DNA of 14,299 bases, taken from NCBI GenBank assembly GCA_021795095.1, contig JAJYPU010000039.1, forward strand, positions 1 through 14,299, read 5' to 3'. Positions within the stretch are counted from its first letter, which is position 1. The number at the start of each line of letters is the position of its first letter. The notes beneath the pieces were generated by a model, which searched no databases, had not been told where the DNA came from, and saw only the letters and a program-made list of their open reading frames with translations. Both the position numbers and the translations under genes were made by a program. This DNA is from Actinomycetes bacterium (GTDB lineage: Bacteria; Actinomycetota; Acidimicrobiia; Acidimicrobiales; RAAP-2). This document shows, piece after piece, positions 6,770-14,092 of this stretch.

Positions 6770-7948
6770 ATGACGACAGCGGTAATTGTTGACGCACTGC
6801 GCACCCCCGGTGGGCGTCGTAACGGCAAGTTGCGCAACTGGCACGCAGTGGACCTCGCGTCCGAGGCCCTTCGAGCCATCGCCAGTCGCAACGACCTCGA
6901 CCCGTCACTGATCGAAGACGTCATCATGGGTTGTGTCTCCCAGACCGGTGAGCAGGCGTTCAACGTCGGGCGAAACGCCGTCCTCGCGGCCGGGTGGCCC
7001 GAGTCGGTGCCGGCCACCACGATCGACCGCCAGTGCGGCTCAAGCCAACAGGCGATGCATTTCGCCGCCCAGGGCGTGATCGCCGGCGCCTACGACGTCG
7101 TCGTGGCGGCGGGCGTCGAGGTCATGACGCGCGTGCCCATGGGCTCGTCGATCGGCAAGGACTCAGGGTTCCCCTTCGGACCGCGCGTGACCGAGCGCTA
7201 CGAGCCGGTCGGCGGGCTACGCAACCAGGGGATCGGCGCCCAGATGATCGCCGACCAGTGGGGCATCAGTCGTGAGGAGCTCGACGCCTTCAGCCTCGAG
7301 AGCCATCGTCGCGCCGCGCGCGCCACCGCCGAGGGCCGCTTCGAGGGTGAGATCGTGCCGGTCCCCGTGCGCGACGACGAGGGTCACGACACCGACGAGT
7401 GGCTACGCACCGACGAGGGAATCCGTCCGGACACGTCACTGGAGATCCTCGCCAACCTCAAGCCCGCATTCCAAGAAGACGGGTCGATCACCGCAGGGAA
7501 CTCCTCACAGATCACCGACGGCGCCTCAGCCGTGCTCATCATGTCCGAGGAGCGCGCTCGTTCACTCGGCTACACGCCTCGGGCGCGATTCCACGCCTTC
7601 GCGCTCGCTGGCGTCGACCCTGTGACTATGCTCACCGGCCCCATCCCCGCCACGGCCAAGGTCCTCGCCAAGGCCGGGCTCACGCTCGAGGACATCGACC
7701 TCGTGGAGATCAACGAGGCCTTCGCCTCGGTGGTGCTCGCCTGGCAACGCGAACACCACGCCGACCTCGCCAAGGTGAACGTGAATGGCGGGGCTATCGC
7801 GCTGGGCCACCCGCTCGGTGCCTCGGGCGCCAAGCTGGCGGCGACTCTGCTCAACGAGCTCGAGCGCACGAACGGCCGCTACGGGCTCCTCACCATGTGC
7901 GAGGGCGGCGGAATGGCCAACGCGACCGTGATCGAGCGACTCGCCTAG
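6770..7948 (+). CDS. Thiolase (acetyl-CoA C-acyltransferase)
   Basis: This 392-residue enzyme has the full thiolase layout of two similar halves. The acyl-accepting cysteine is C89 in DRQCGSS; NEAF is at 315-318; the catalytic H347 sits in GGAIALGHPLGASG; and the second cysteine C377 is in CEGGG. The family either cleaves 3-ketoacyl-CoA in beta-oxidation or condenses acyl-CoAs. The sequence style resembles degradative actinobacterial FadA-type thiolases, including those acting on sterol side chains, but chain length cannot be told. ATG at 6755 is in frame but ATG at 6770 is preferred: AGAGGA lies upstream at proper spacing, and MTTAVIVDALRTP is the usual thiolase N-terminus. It stands alone on its strand. 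The stop lies in a 13-base tandem duplication shared with the crgA end. Confidence 0.95.
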   Translation: MTTAVIVDALRTPGGRRNGKLRNWHAVDLASEALRAIASRNDLDPSLIEDVIMGCVSQTGEQAFNVGRNAVLAAGWPESVPATTIDRQCGSSQQAMHFAAQGVIAGAYDVVVAAGVEVMTRVPMGSSIGKDSGFPFGPRVTERYEPVGGLRNQGIGAQMIADQWGISREELDAFSLESHRRAARATAEGRFEGEIVPVPVRDDEGHDTDEWLRTDEGIRPDTSLEILANLKPAFQEDGSITAGNSSQITDGASAVLIMSEERARSLGYTPRARFHAFALAGVDPVTMLTGPIPATAKVLAKAGLTLEDIDLVEINEAFASVVLAWQREHHADLAKVNVNGGAIALGHPLGASGAKLAATLLNELERTNGRYGLLTMCEGGGMANATVIERLA

Positions 7949-7965
7949 CGATCTCGCCTAGCGAT
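7940..7965. repeat. Perfect 13-bp tandem duplication spanning two convergent stop codons
   Basis: CTCGCCTAGCGAT occurs at 7940-7952 and again at 7953-7965 without a gap. Copy 1 contains the thiolase TAG (7946-7948); copy 2 contains the crgA stop on the minus strand (7960-7958). Each copy has a CTAG, which reads as TAG on both strands, so a single ancestral copy could have ended both genes. Confidence 0.95.
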
Positions 7966-8233
7966 ACCGAGTGGCCATGTAGAAGGCCGAGAACATCGCG
8001 ACGAGCCCGATGCCGAGGTACCACGCCGAGGTCGAACCCGGCAGGACCTGCAGGTAGTTGAGCACGATCACGATCAGTCCGAAGAGCAGCAGGTCGAGCA
8101 GCATCCAGCCGTACCAGTGCGGACTGTGATCCGCGCTCGGTGGCCGCGGCGGCGTGTAGCGGCCGCGCTGCTCAGCGGAGACGTAGCGCCCCATCTCTTT
8201 GCTGGTTCGCCGCTTGGGTCCACTCGATGCCAT
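7958..8233 (-). CDS. crgA: Cell division protein CrgA
   Basis: This 91-residue protein has a polar, basic N-terminus (about 1-38, with RYTPP at 25-29) and two transmembrane helices at about 43-63 and 71-88, ending in ATRYR. This is the CrgA layout, and mycobacterial CrgA is about 93 residues. In mycobacteria CrgA sits at the septum and helps recruit FtsI, FtsQ and CwsA; in Streptomyces it delays septation. Placement just downstream of pknB on the same strand also matches known actinobacterial order. The gap to pknB is 38 nt, so it could be the last gene of the operon. A box TACCAT (8247-8242) lies 8 nt before the ATG, so it may also have its own near-leaderless start. Confidence 0.85.
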   Translation of the reverse strand: MASSGPKRRTSKEMGRYVSAEQRGRYTPPRPPSADHSPHWYGWMLLDLLLFGLIVIVLNYLQVLPGSTSAWYLGIGLVAMFSAFYMATRYR

Positions 8234-8255
8234 AGGCGTCCATGGTACCCAATCA

Positions 8256-8268
8256 CCCGGTGACCGGG
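8256..8268. repeat. Small perfect hairpin between pknB and crgA
   Basis: CCCGG (8256-8260) and CCGGG (8264-8268) form a 5-bp stem around a 3-nt loop in the 38-nt spacer. There is no U-run after it on the minus strand, so an intrinsic terminator is doubtful; it may only attenuate read-through or mean nothing. Confidence 0.3.
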
Positions 8269-8271
8269 GGA

Positions 8272-10164
8272 CTACGGACAGACGGTGACGTCGACGCTTG
8301 AGTCGTAGGGCACCGAGATGCCCGGTCCGGGGTTCTGGCTGATGATCTGGCCGGAAGTCCCCGGCGTCAGACAGTCCGTCGGCAGCGCGTCGGTGACCTG
8401 GCCGAGGTTGAGCCCCTGGGCCGAGAGCGTCGATGACGCCTCGGCGGGCGTCTGGCCGATGACGTTGGCCACGTAGACCTGGCAGACACCCGACGAGGTG
8501 ACCAGTTCGACTGACGAACCTGACGCCACCGGTTGACCGGCGGCCGGTATCGTGCGCAGGACCAGACCCTGGGCCACGGTGTTCGAGCAGCCCGTCGTCG
8601 TCGAACTCACGGACAACCCGTTCTGGCCGAGCGTGGCCGCCGCCTGGAGCGATGACTGTCCGCGAACGTCGGGCAACGGGAAGGTCGCACCCTGGGAGAG
8701 CACGGTCAGCACGACCTTCGCCCCCGCGTGGGTCTGCGTGCCACCCGGTGGTGTCTGCGAGAGGACCGTGTTCGGGGCACCCCCGACCGGGGCGACCGAC
8801 GTCTGGTTGACGGTGACAACGAGATGGAGCTGCTGCAAGGCGCTCAGCGCGGTCGAGAGGGGTTTACCCGTCTCGTCGGGAACGGTCACCTTCGCGGGCG
8901 CCGGGCCTTGGCTCACCTGCAGGGAGACCGAGTCGCCCTTCTTCACCTTCTTGCCCGACGCGGGGTCGGTCTTGACGACGGTGCCCGACGCCTTCGAGGA
9001 GTAGACGAGCGTGGTGGTCCCGATCACGAGGTTGTCCGACAGCAGCGTCGACGACGCCGCCGAGACGGTCTGGCCAACGACGTCGGGCATGGTGACCGTC
9101 GAGTTCGACTTCGCGATCTTGGCGTAGGCGTAGCCACCGGCGGCGAGTAACAGGATGATTACGATCGTGATGACGGCGCCCTTCCACCCGCGACGCCGAC
9201 GTCGAACGTCGGTGCGCGGACCGGACATAATCGGCACAGCCTGGGTCCGTTCGCCCGGGGTGACCGTCGCCACCGCGCGGGTCACGTCGGCGCCGTAGTA
9301 GGCGCCGTCGCGGGTCGCGGCGTGCACCGGCTGTCCGTCGGTGAAGCGCACAAGGTCGGCGCGAAGCTCGTCGGCGGTCTGGTAGCGCTGGTCAGGCGAC
9401 TTGGCGAGGGCGAGCATAACGATTGCCTCGAGGTCCGCGGGCACCGAGTCCGAGAAGTCTGACGGCGAGGGCACGGTCCCGTGCACGTGCTGGCTCGACA
9501 CGGCGACGGGTGAGTCACCGATGAAGGGCGGGCGACCGACCAGGAGTTCGTAGAGCACCACGCCGAGTGAGTAGACGTCGCTGCGACCGTCGACGGCCGC
9601 CCCCTCGGCCTGCTCGGGCGAGAAGTAGGTTGCCGTTCCCATGACCGATCCCGCCTCGGCGAGATGGTCCTCGCTGGCTACGGCTTGGGCGATGCCGAAG
9701 TCGGTCACCTTCACCTGTCCGTCGGTGGTGATGAGGATGTTGCCGGGCTTCACGTCACGGTGCACGACACCGGTGCGATGCGCGTAGCCGAGCGCGGCGG
9801 CCACCTGGGCGGTGATCTGGGCGGCTCGCGACGGCGTGAGCGTGCGCGAACCGCGCACGATCTCGGCCAGTGACGTGCCGTCTACCAACTCCATGACGAT
9901 GAAGTAGGTCCCTCCATCTTGGCCCCAGTCGAAGACCGGCACGATATTGGGGTGTGAGAGGTTGGCGGCAGCCTGGGCCTCTCGTCGGAACCGCTCGACG
10001 AAGTTGGGGTCATCCGAGAGCTCGGGGTAGAGGATCTTGAGCGCCACCGCGCGATTGAGTAGGAGGTCCTGGGCGCGATAGACCATGGCCATGCCACCGC
10101 GGGCAATCAGGTGCGTGACCTGATAGCGGTTCGAGTAGATACGCGGATCGCTAACGGGCTCCAT
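8272..10164 (-). CDS. pknB: PASTA-domain serine/threonine kinase PknB
   Basis: This 630-residue protein has a cytoplasmic kinase domain (about 14-274), a basic juxtamembrane stretch (RRRRR at 321-325), one transmembrane helix (about 329-349) and four extracellular PASTA domains (about 355-420, 424-490, 494-557, 562-629). Kinase residues are complete: glycine loop near 22-25, K43, E62, HRD at 135-137, N142 and DFG at 155-157. PknB-type kinases sense muropeptides or lipid II through PASTA and phosphorylate division and wall proteins. Oddly, the activation loop reads HLAEAGSVMGT where the usual form has two autophosphorylated threonines in a TQT; here these are A169 and A171. S164 and S173 are the nearest substitutes. 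Cysteines C526, C561, C598 and C629 lie outside the membrane. It follows pbpA by 45 nt. The ATG has only a GGGGCGGG-like ribosome site. Confidence 0.95.
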   Translation of the reverse strand: MEPVSDPRIYSNRYQVTHLIARGGMAMVYRAQDLLLNRAVALKILYPELSDDPNFVERFRREAQAAANLSHPNIVPVFDWGQDGGTYFIVMELVDGTSLAEIVRGSRTLTPSRAAQITAQVAAALGYAHRTGVVHRDVKPGNILITTDGQVKVTDFGIAQAVASEDHLAEAGSVMGTATYFSPEQAEGAAVDGRSDVYSLGVVLYELLVGRPPFIGDSPVAVSSQHVHGTVPSPSDFSDSVPADLEAIVMLALAKSPDQRYQTADELRADLVRFTDGQPVHAATRDGAYYGADVTRAVATVTPGERTQAVPIMSGPRTDVRRRRRGWKGAVITIVIILLLAAGGYAYAKIAKSNSTVTMPDVVGQTVSAASSTLLSDNLVIGTTTLVYSSKASGTVVKTDPASGKKVKKGDSVSLQVSQGPAPAKVTVPDETGKPLSTALSALQQLHLVVTVNQTSVAPVGGAPNTVLSQTPPGGTQTHAGAKVVLTVLSQGATFPLPDVRGQSSLQAAATLGQNGLSVSSTTTGCSNTVAQGLVLRTIPAAGQPVASGSSVELVTSSGVCQVYVANVIGQTPAEASSTLSAQGLNLGQVTDALPTDCLTPGTSGQIISQNPGPGISVPYDSSVDVTVCP

Positions 10165-10209
10165 ACCCGCCCCAGCCTACGTCCTGGCCCACCCCCGGTA
10201 CCCGCGTTG

Positions 10210-11712
10210 TCACGGACACGTTGTCGCCGTTCCCGATACCGGTTGACCGGCCTGGAGCGAGAGCGCACCCTCGACCATACAACGCATGATCGGTCCCGCG
10301 ACCGAATTACCAGTCGTCGACGTTATCTGATAGGGCACGACCACTGCGACGGCCACTGTCGGGTTGGTCGCCGGCGCGAACGCGATCATCCAGTCGTCGA
10401 CGTTTTGCGCTGCGTTGCCAACCTGCGCGGTCCCCGTCTTGGCCCCTGCGTCCGCCCAGGCGGGGAACACGCCAGCCGCGGTGCCGTTCGCGGCGTGGGC
10501 AACCGCTTGCATCAACGGCACAATCTGGTCGGCCTGCGCCTTCGTAAGCGGCGACTTCCAGGGAGTGTCCTGGTAGCGTTTCACGATCGACCCGTCGGGA
10601 CCCACCACGTAATTAAGCAGGTGCGGCGTCATAATCGTGCCTCCGTTCGCGACGGCAGCGGCGACGAGGGCCATCTGAAGCGCGGTCGCACGCACGTTCT
10701 GCTGGCCGATCGCCGAATAGGCGAGCCCCGGCTTGTTATAGACGAACGAGGCCGCTGAGGGGAAGTAACTCGGCTGGGCGCCCGGCAAATCGATTGGAGG
10801 AATCGAGTTGAACCCGTAGGAGTTCGCGGTCTCGGCGAGGATGTTCCCGCCGAGGTCCAATCCTATGAGCGCGTAGCCCTGGTCACAGGACGGCGGCAAC
10901 ATCTCAGCGATGTCACCGCCGCAGGGCACGAACGCGTAGTTGGACAGTGTTTTGTTCGAGTCGGGTAGATGAATCGTCGCGGCAACGGGGTAGTACTTCG
11001 TGAAGAGGCTCGGCTTCTTCGCGACGACGGCGCTCGTGGTCACGATCTTGAAGGTGGAGCCGGGCGGGAAGGTCTGTTGGATCGCGAGGTCGCCGAGCGG
11101 TGGGAACCCGTAGGCGTTGTTGGTGGTGTCGAGTTTCCACGCCTTGGCCGCCACGGTGTAGCTCGACGACTCGAAGGGGGCCGGGTTATACGTCGGGTTC
11201 GCGTACATCGCGAGCACCGCGCCGGTGCGCGGGTCGAGCACGACGGCCGCCCCGTTGCGCCCGGCCAGGGCCTTGGCCGCAACGCGCTGCAACGAAGGCT
11301 GGAGCGTGATCGAGATCGAGTCGGCCGCTGAAGTCGGCGCGAGTACCTGGGCGAGGCTCTGGGGTGGCTGGGCGTGAGCGATCAGGTACTGGTTGTACTG
11401 GGCCTCGAGCGCCCAGGTTCCGTAGAACGGCGACGCGAATCCCACCAGGCCCGACGTCAACGCGCCGAGTGGATAGACGCGGGTGTAGGGGTAGTACCCC
11501 TTCGTGGCCGGGACCGACTTGGCGAGTACCGTTCCGTCGGCGGCGACGATCTCGCCACGAGGGTATTGGGTGTTCGATTGTGAGTTCCTCGGGTTCTGGA
11601 TCGATGCGTTGAGCCCCGGTGCCCTGAAGAACTGGATATTGACCGCTTGGGCCGCGATCGCAGCGAAGAGCAGGACGATGGCGATCGCAAAGACGCTCAG
11701 CCGGCGCGACAT
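10210..11712 (-). CDS. pbpA: Class B penicillin-binding protein PbpA
   Basis: This 500-residue protein has a transmembrane anchor at about 7-25, a short N-terminal dimerisation-like domain, and a transpeptidase domain from about 155 to the end. The SxxK motif is S219-T-F-K222 in FPPGSTFK, and the KTG motif is K425-T-G-T. The SxN motif appears as S275-C-D277, with Asp where Asn is normal. The enzyme crosslinks peptidoglycan outside the membrane and in mycobacteria supports septation, usually paired with the SEDS protein RodA encoded just upstream. Here the upstream gene is pstP and no rodA is present. C264 and C276 flank the active site, and C478 and C499 lie near the C-terminus, so disulfides are possible. 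ATG starts 3 nt after the pstP stop, with GAAGGGG about 6 nt upstream. Length about equals that of mycobacterial PbpA. Confidence 0.93.
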   Translation of the reverse strand: MSRRLSVFAIAIVLLFAAIAAQAVNIQFFRAPGLNASIQNPRNSQSNTQYPRGEIVAADGTVLAKSVPATKGYYPYTRVYPLGALTSGLVGFASPFYGTWALEAQYNQYLIAHAQPPQSLAQVLAPTSAADSISITLQPSLQRVAAKALAGRNGAAVVLDPRTGAVLAMYANPTYNPAPFESSSYTVAAKAWKLDTTNNAYGFPPLGDLAIQQTFPPGSTFKIVTTSAVVAKKPSLFTKYYPVAATIHLPDSNKTLSNYAFVPCGGDIAEMLPPSCDQGYALIGLDLGGNILAETANSYGFNSIPPIDLPGAQPSYFPSAASFVYNKPGLAYSAIGQQNVRATALQMALVAAAVANGGTIMTPHLLNYVVGPDGSIVKRYQDTPWKSPLTKAQADQIVPLMQAVAHAANGTAAGVFPAWADAGAKTGTAQVGNAAQNVDDWMIAFAPATNPTVAVAVVVPYQITSTTGNSVAGPIMRCMVEGALSLQAGQPVSGTATTCP

Positions 11713-11715
11713 GAC

Positions 11716-12912
11716 TTACCCCTTCGCCTTGGTCGTGGTGGTGACCGGCGTGGTCGAGGTCGTTGTGGTGGTCGTCGTGGTCGCAATGCTCTTCGAGAGG
11801 TGCCACGACCGATTCAGGGACTTCGCATAGGTCAGTGCCGACGCCAGCGAGGGCTCGCTGATGGTCGCGGCGAGGCGGCGTTGGTCCGCCGGAAGGAGGT
11901 GGGCCGACGGAAATGTCGTATCTAGGACCTTTCGTGGTGAGTACCAAAGGACCCCGTTGGGCTGACCTTGGTAGACCGCGATGAACCCGGAATCGTCAGC
12001 CAGGTAGTAGGTCGAGTACGCGTACCAGTGCATGATGCCGACAAAACCGGCCGCCACGCCCATGAGCACCACGATCGCGATGGCGACGCGCCACGTGAAA
12101 CGCGACGTACGCCGGCGCGACGTCCGCGGCGGTGCGATCGCCGGCGGCGCGGTCGAGATCGTCTTCCTCACTGGGGTCATCGTCGAGACCACGTCGTCGA
12201 ACTCGACGAGGATGACCGTGATGTTGTCGCGTCCACCCGCCTCTCTCGCGGCGGCGACGAGCTTGTCGACCGCATCCTCGAGGGGCATTGGTGGGCTCGC
12301 CAACTGCACGAGCTGATCCGGCGTGAGTTCGTTCGAGAGCCCGTCGCTGCACAGCAGGAGCCGGTCACCCGGCTGGGCGACCACCGAGACCACGTCGATT
12401 TCGACGGTCTCATCCATGCCGAGCACCCTGGTCAACTGGTGACGCCGGGGGTGGACGGCAGCCTCTTCTGGCGTGAGCCGGCCCATGCGGACCCACTCTT
12501 CGGCCACACTGTGGTCGTCGCTCAGCTGGCGCAGCGCGCCGTCTCGGAGCTGGTAAACCCGTGAGTCCCCCACGTTGACGAGGGTCGGTGAGACGATGCC
12601 CGCCACGTCTTCGGTCAGCGCGATGGCGATGATCGTCGTGCCCATCCCGAACCGTTCCGGGTGGGCGACGGCGTCCGCGAGCACTGCGTGGTTGGCCGCC
12701 TCGACCGCAGCGTAAAGGCCCTCGACTGTCTTGTTCTGGTGAAACTCACGAGTGATGACCTCGACCGCGAGCGCCGAGGCGACTTCTCCGGCGGCGTGGC
12801 CACCCATGCCATCGGCGACGATGGCCAAGGTCTCGTCCACGGACAGTGCGTCCTCGTTCGCGTCGCGCACGAGGCCGGTATCCGTCGCGGCCGCGAAGCG
12901 CCAACGCGTCAA
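11716..12912 (-). CDS. pstP: PP2C-family Ser/Thr phosphatase PstP
   Basis: This 398-residue protein has a cytoplasmic PP2C domain (about 1-240), a proline/arginine-rich linker, a transmembrane helix (about 274-296) and an external tail of about 100 residues ending in a threonine-rich stretch (eight Thr in a row, then more). Metal-site residues are present: D21 in NED, D34-G-M-G-G-H, D116 in GDSR, D190 in SDG and D229 in GRDN. PstP removes phosphate from PknB and its substrates. The start is TTG at 12912: it overlaps the fhaB TGA as TTGA and has a strong GGAGG (minus strand 12924-12920) 7 nt before it. The external tail has no clear domain and may be glycosylated, as Thr-rich actinobacterial tails often are (inference). 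The pbpA gene begins 3 nt after the stop. Confidence 0.95.
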   Translation of the reverse strand: MTRWRFAAATDTGLVRDANEDALSVDETLAIVADGMGGHAAGEVASALAVEVITREFHQNKTVEGLYAAVEAANHAVLADAVAHPERFGMGTTIIAIALTEDVAGIVSPTLVNVGDSRVYQLRDGALRQLSDDHSVAEEWVRMGRLTPEEAAVHPRRHQLTRVLGMDETVEIDVVSVVAQPGDRLLLCSDGLSNELTPDQLVQLASPPMPLEDAVDKLVAAAREAGGRDNITVILVEFDDVVSTMTPVRKTISTAPPAIAPPRTSRRRTSRFTWRVAIAIVVLMGVAAGFVGIMHWYAYSTYYLADDSGFIAVYQGQPNGVLWYSPRKVLDTTFPSAHLLPADQRRLAATISEPSLASALTYAKSLNRSWHLSKSIATTTTTTTTSTTPVTTTTKAKG

Positions 12913-13364
12913 CGAACCACCTCCAAGAGGACGCCTCCGACTTGGATCATGTCGCCCCGCTCGAGCAGCACTCGCCCACGTAGCAGTTCCTGGTTGACGT
13001 AGGTCCCGTTGGTGGAACCGAGATCCTCGATTGACAAGTCGCCTGCGTCATTCGCGATACGCGCGTGGCGAGTCGAGAGGTAGGTATCCGCAAGCGATAT
13101 GTCACAGTCCGCGCCACGGCCTATGACGACCGCCAGGTCCACGTCTATGCGTTGACCTGCCATCTCGTCGGGCTCAAGGAACTCCAGTGCGAGCGGCGCC
13201 GAGCGTCTTCGTCGCGAGCGCCCCGACTCGTGATCGGCCGGACGGGTTTCGACCACCGCGACACGGAGCACCCGGGCGAAGAAGAGGAGGGCCACAACCA
13301 TGACCAGTACCTGCAGCGGCCGGATCACCGCGGCGTAACTCGACGACGCGGCGAGAAGACTCAA
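12909..13364 (-). CDS. fhaB: Membrane-anchored FHA-domain protein FhaB (FipA)
   Basis: This 151-residue protein has an N-terminal hydrophobic helix at about 12-38, a basic linker (RSRRRRS near 49-55) and a C-terminal FHA domain at about 70-150. FHA landmarks are IGR at 81-83, S97-T-R-H100 and STNG at 117-120, the phospho-threonine-binding residues. In mycobacteria FhaB/FipA binds phosphorylated FtsZ-FtsQ partners and links PknB/PknA signalling to division. The start is TTG at 13364, overlapping the fhaA TGA as TTGA; no strong ribosome site precedes it, so translation probably depends on fhaA. A GTG at codon 13 would cut into the membrane helix and is less likely. Its own stop overlaps the pstP start in the same TTGA manner. 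Confidence 0.93.
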   Translation of the reverse strand: MSLLAASSSYAAVIRPLQVLVMVVALLFFARVLRVAVVETRPADHESGRSRRRRSAPLALEFLEPDEMAGQRIDVDLAVVIGRGADCDISLADTYLSTRHARIANDAGDLSIEDLGSTNGTYVNQELLRGRVLLERGDMIQVGGVLLEVVR

Positions 13365-14008
13365 GCTAACTCAATCCGTAGGTGGAGCGCCCCGATCGTG
13401 ACGTCGTCGCGGGGCGACAGCGAGACCGCGGTGATGCGGTGTCCGTTCACGAAGGTCCCATTGGTCGACTGTAAATCCCTGATGGCGACGCCCTCAGCCG
13501 TTCGCCACACCTCCGCGTGACGGCGCGAGACGTTCGAGTCGTTAATCACGACGTCCACGTCAGGGTTCCTACCGATGACGATCGGTTGATCACCAACGGT
13601 GAAGGTCCGACCATCATCGGCGATGAGTCGAGGATGTGCCTCACCCCCGAGGAAGTCAGCCTTGACCGCGAGGTCTCCTGTGCGCAGATCGTCGTCGACG
13701 AAGATGTCGACGGCGACGGGTCCGACGAAGTTGTACCCCTCATTGATTGCGTGCTGACGAACCGTCTCTTCGAGCTCGCTGATCAACGCCTTTTGGAACC
13801 CGTCGAAACGATCGGCGTCCGCCGGGCTCAACCACACGTGGATCTCGTTGGGCGAAATCGGACCTTGGTTCGTGAGCTGGCGCGTCAAGTCCACTTCTCG
13901 GATGATCCGTGCACCGATCTCGATCGGCTGTAGTCCACCCTTGAAGGGACGCGCGAAAGTCCGCTCGAAGAGCCGCTCGAGGCGGTTTTCCATGGACTTG
14001 AGGACCAT
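13361..14008 (-). CDS. fhaA: FhaA: DUF3662 plus FHA-domain protein, compact form
   Basis: This 215-residue protein has an N-terminal DUF3662 (FhaA_N) domain at about 1-115, with LERLFERTFARPFKGGLQPIEI near its start, and a C-terminal FHA domain at about 135-213. FHA landmarks are IGR at 145-147, S161-R-R-H164 and STNG at 181-184. In mycobacteria FhaA binds the phosphorylated pseudokinase domain of MviN/MurJ and regulates late peptidoglycan synthesis. Mycobacterial FhaA is about 530 residues because of a long low-complexity linker; here the two domains are almost directly joined. It is the first gene of the minus-strand operon. ATG at 14008 has GGGAAG close before it and a TACGAT box 9 nt before it; ATG at codon 6 is an alternative start. 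Confidence 0.94.
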   Translation of the reverse strand: MVLKSMENRLERLFERTFARPFKGGLQPIEIGARIIREVDLTRQLTNQGPISPNEIHVWLSPADADRFDGFQKALISELEETVRQHAINEGYNFVGPVAVDIFVDDDLRTGDLAVKADFLGGEAHPRLIADDGRTFTVGDQPIVIGRNPDVDVVINDSNVSRRHAEVWRTAEGVAIRDLQSTNGTFVNGHRITAVSLSPRDDVTIGALHLRIELA

Positions 14009-14017
14009 AACTTCCCA

Positions 14018-14023
14018 ATCGTA
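14018..14023 (-). promoter_or_regulatory. Possible -10 box of the fhaA-pknB operon
   Basis: On the minus strand TACGAT lies 9 nt before the fhaA ATG. A start 6-7 nt downstream would leave a leader of only a few bases. A second candidate, TACATT at 14082-14077, would give a leader of about 60 nt. No matching -35 was found for either, so the choice is open. Confidence 0.3.
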
Positions 14024-14074
14024 CTGGCCAGCGCGTCAAAAGCGTCATCAGAATCAGGGGGCGCAAAGTTGGAC

Positions 14075-14080
14075 TAATGT
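14075..14080 (+). promoter_or_regulatory. Possible -10 box of tRNA-Leu
   Basis: TAATGT lies 12 nt upstream of the mature tRNA 5' end, giving a probable start near 14087 and a short precursor leader. No clear -35 hexamer is seen at 16-18 nt spacing. Confidence 0.35.
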
Positions 14081-14092
14081 AACCAGGTCCCA

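Noticed and set aside
7399..8061. A 220-codon plus-strand frame over the thiolase end and crgA
   Set aside because: It is Arg/His/Gly-rich, with no motif, and contradicts two well-supported genes.
8256..8268. Intrinsic terminator between pknB and crgA
   Set aside because: The stem is only 5 bp and no U-run follows on the transcribed strand, so I list it only as a hairpin.
11186..11947. A 253-codon minus-strand frame over the pstP-pbpA junction
   Set aside because: I considered whether it was the remains of rodA. The translation is hydrophilic and charged with no membrane helices, so it is only a shadow frame.
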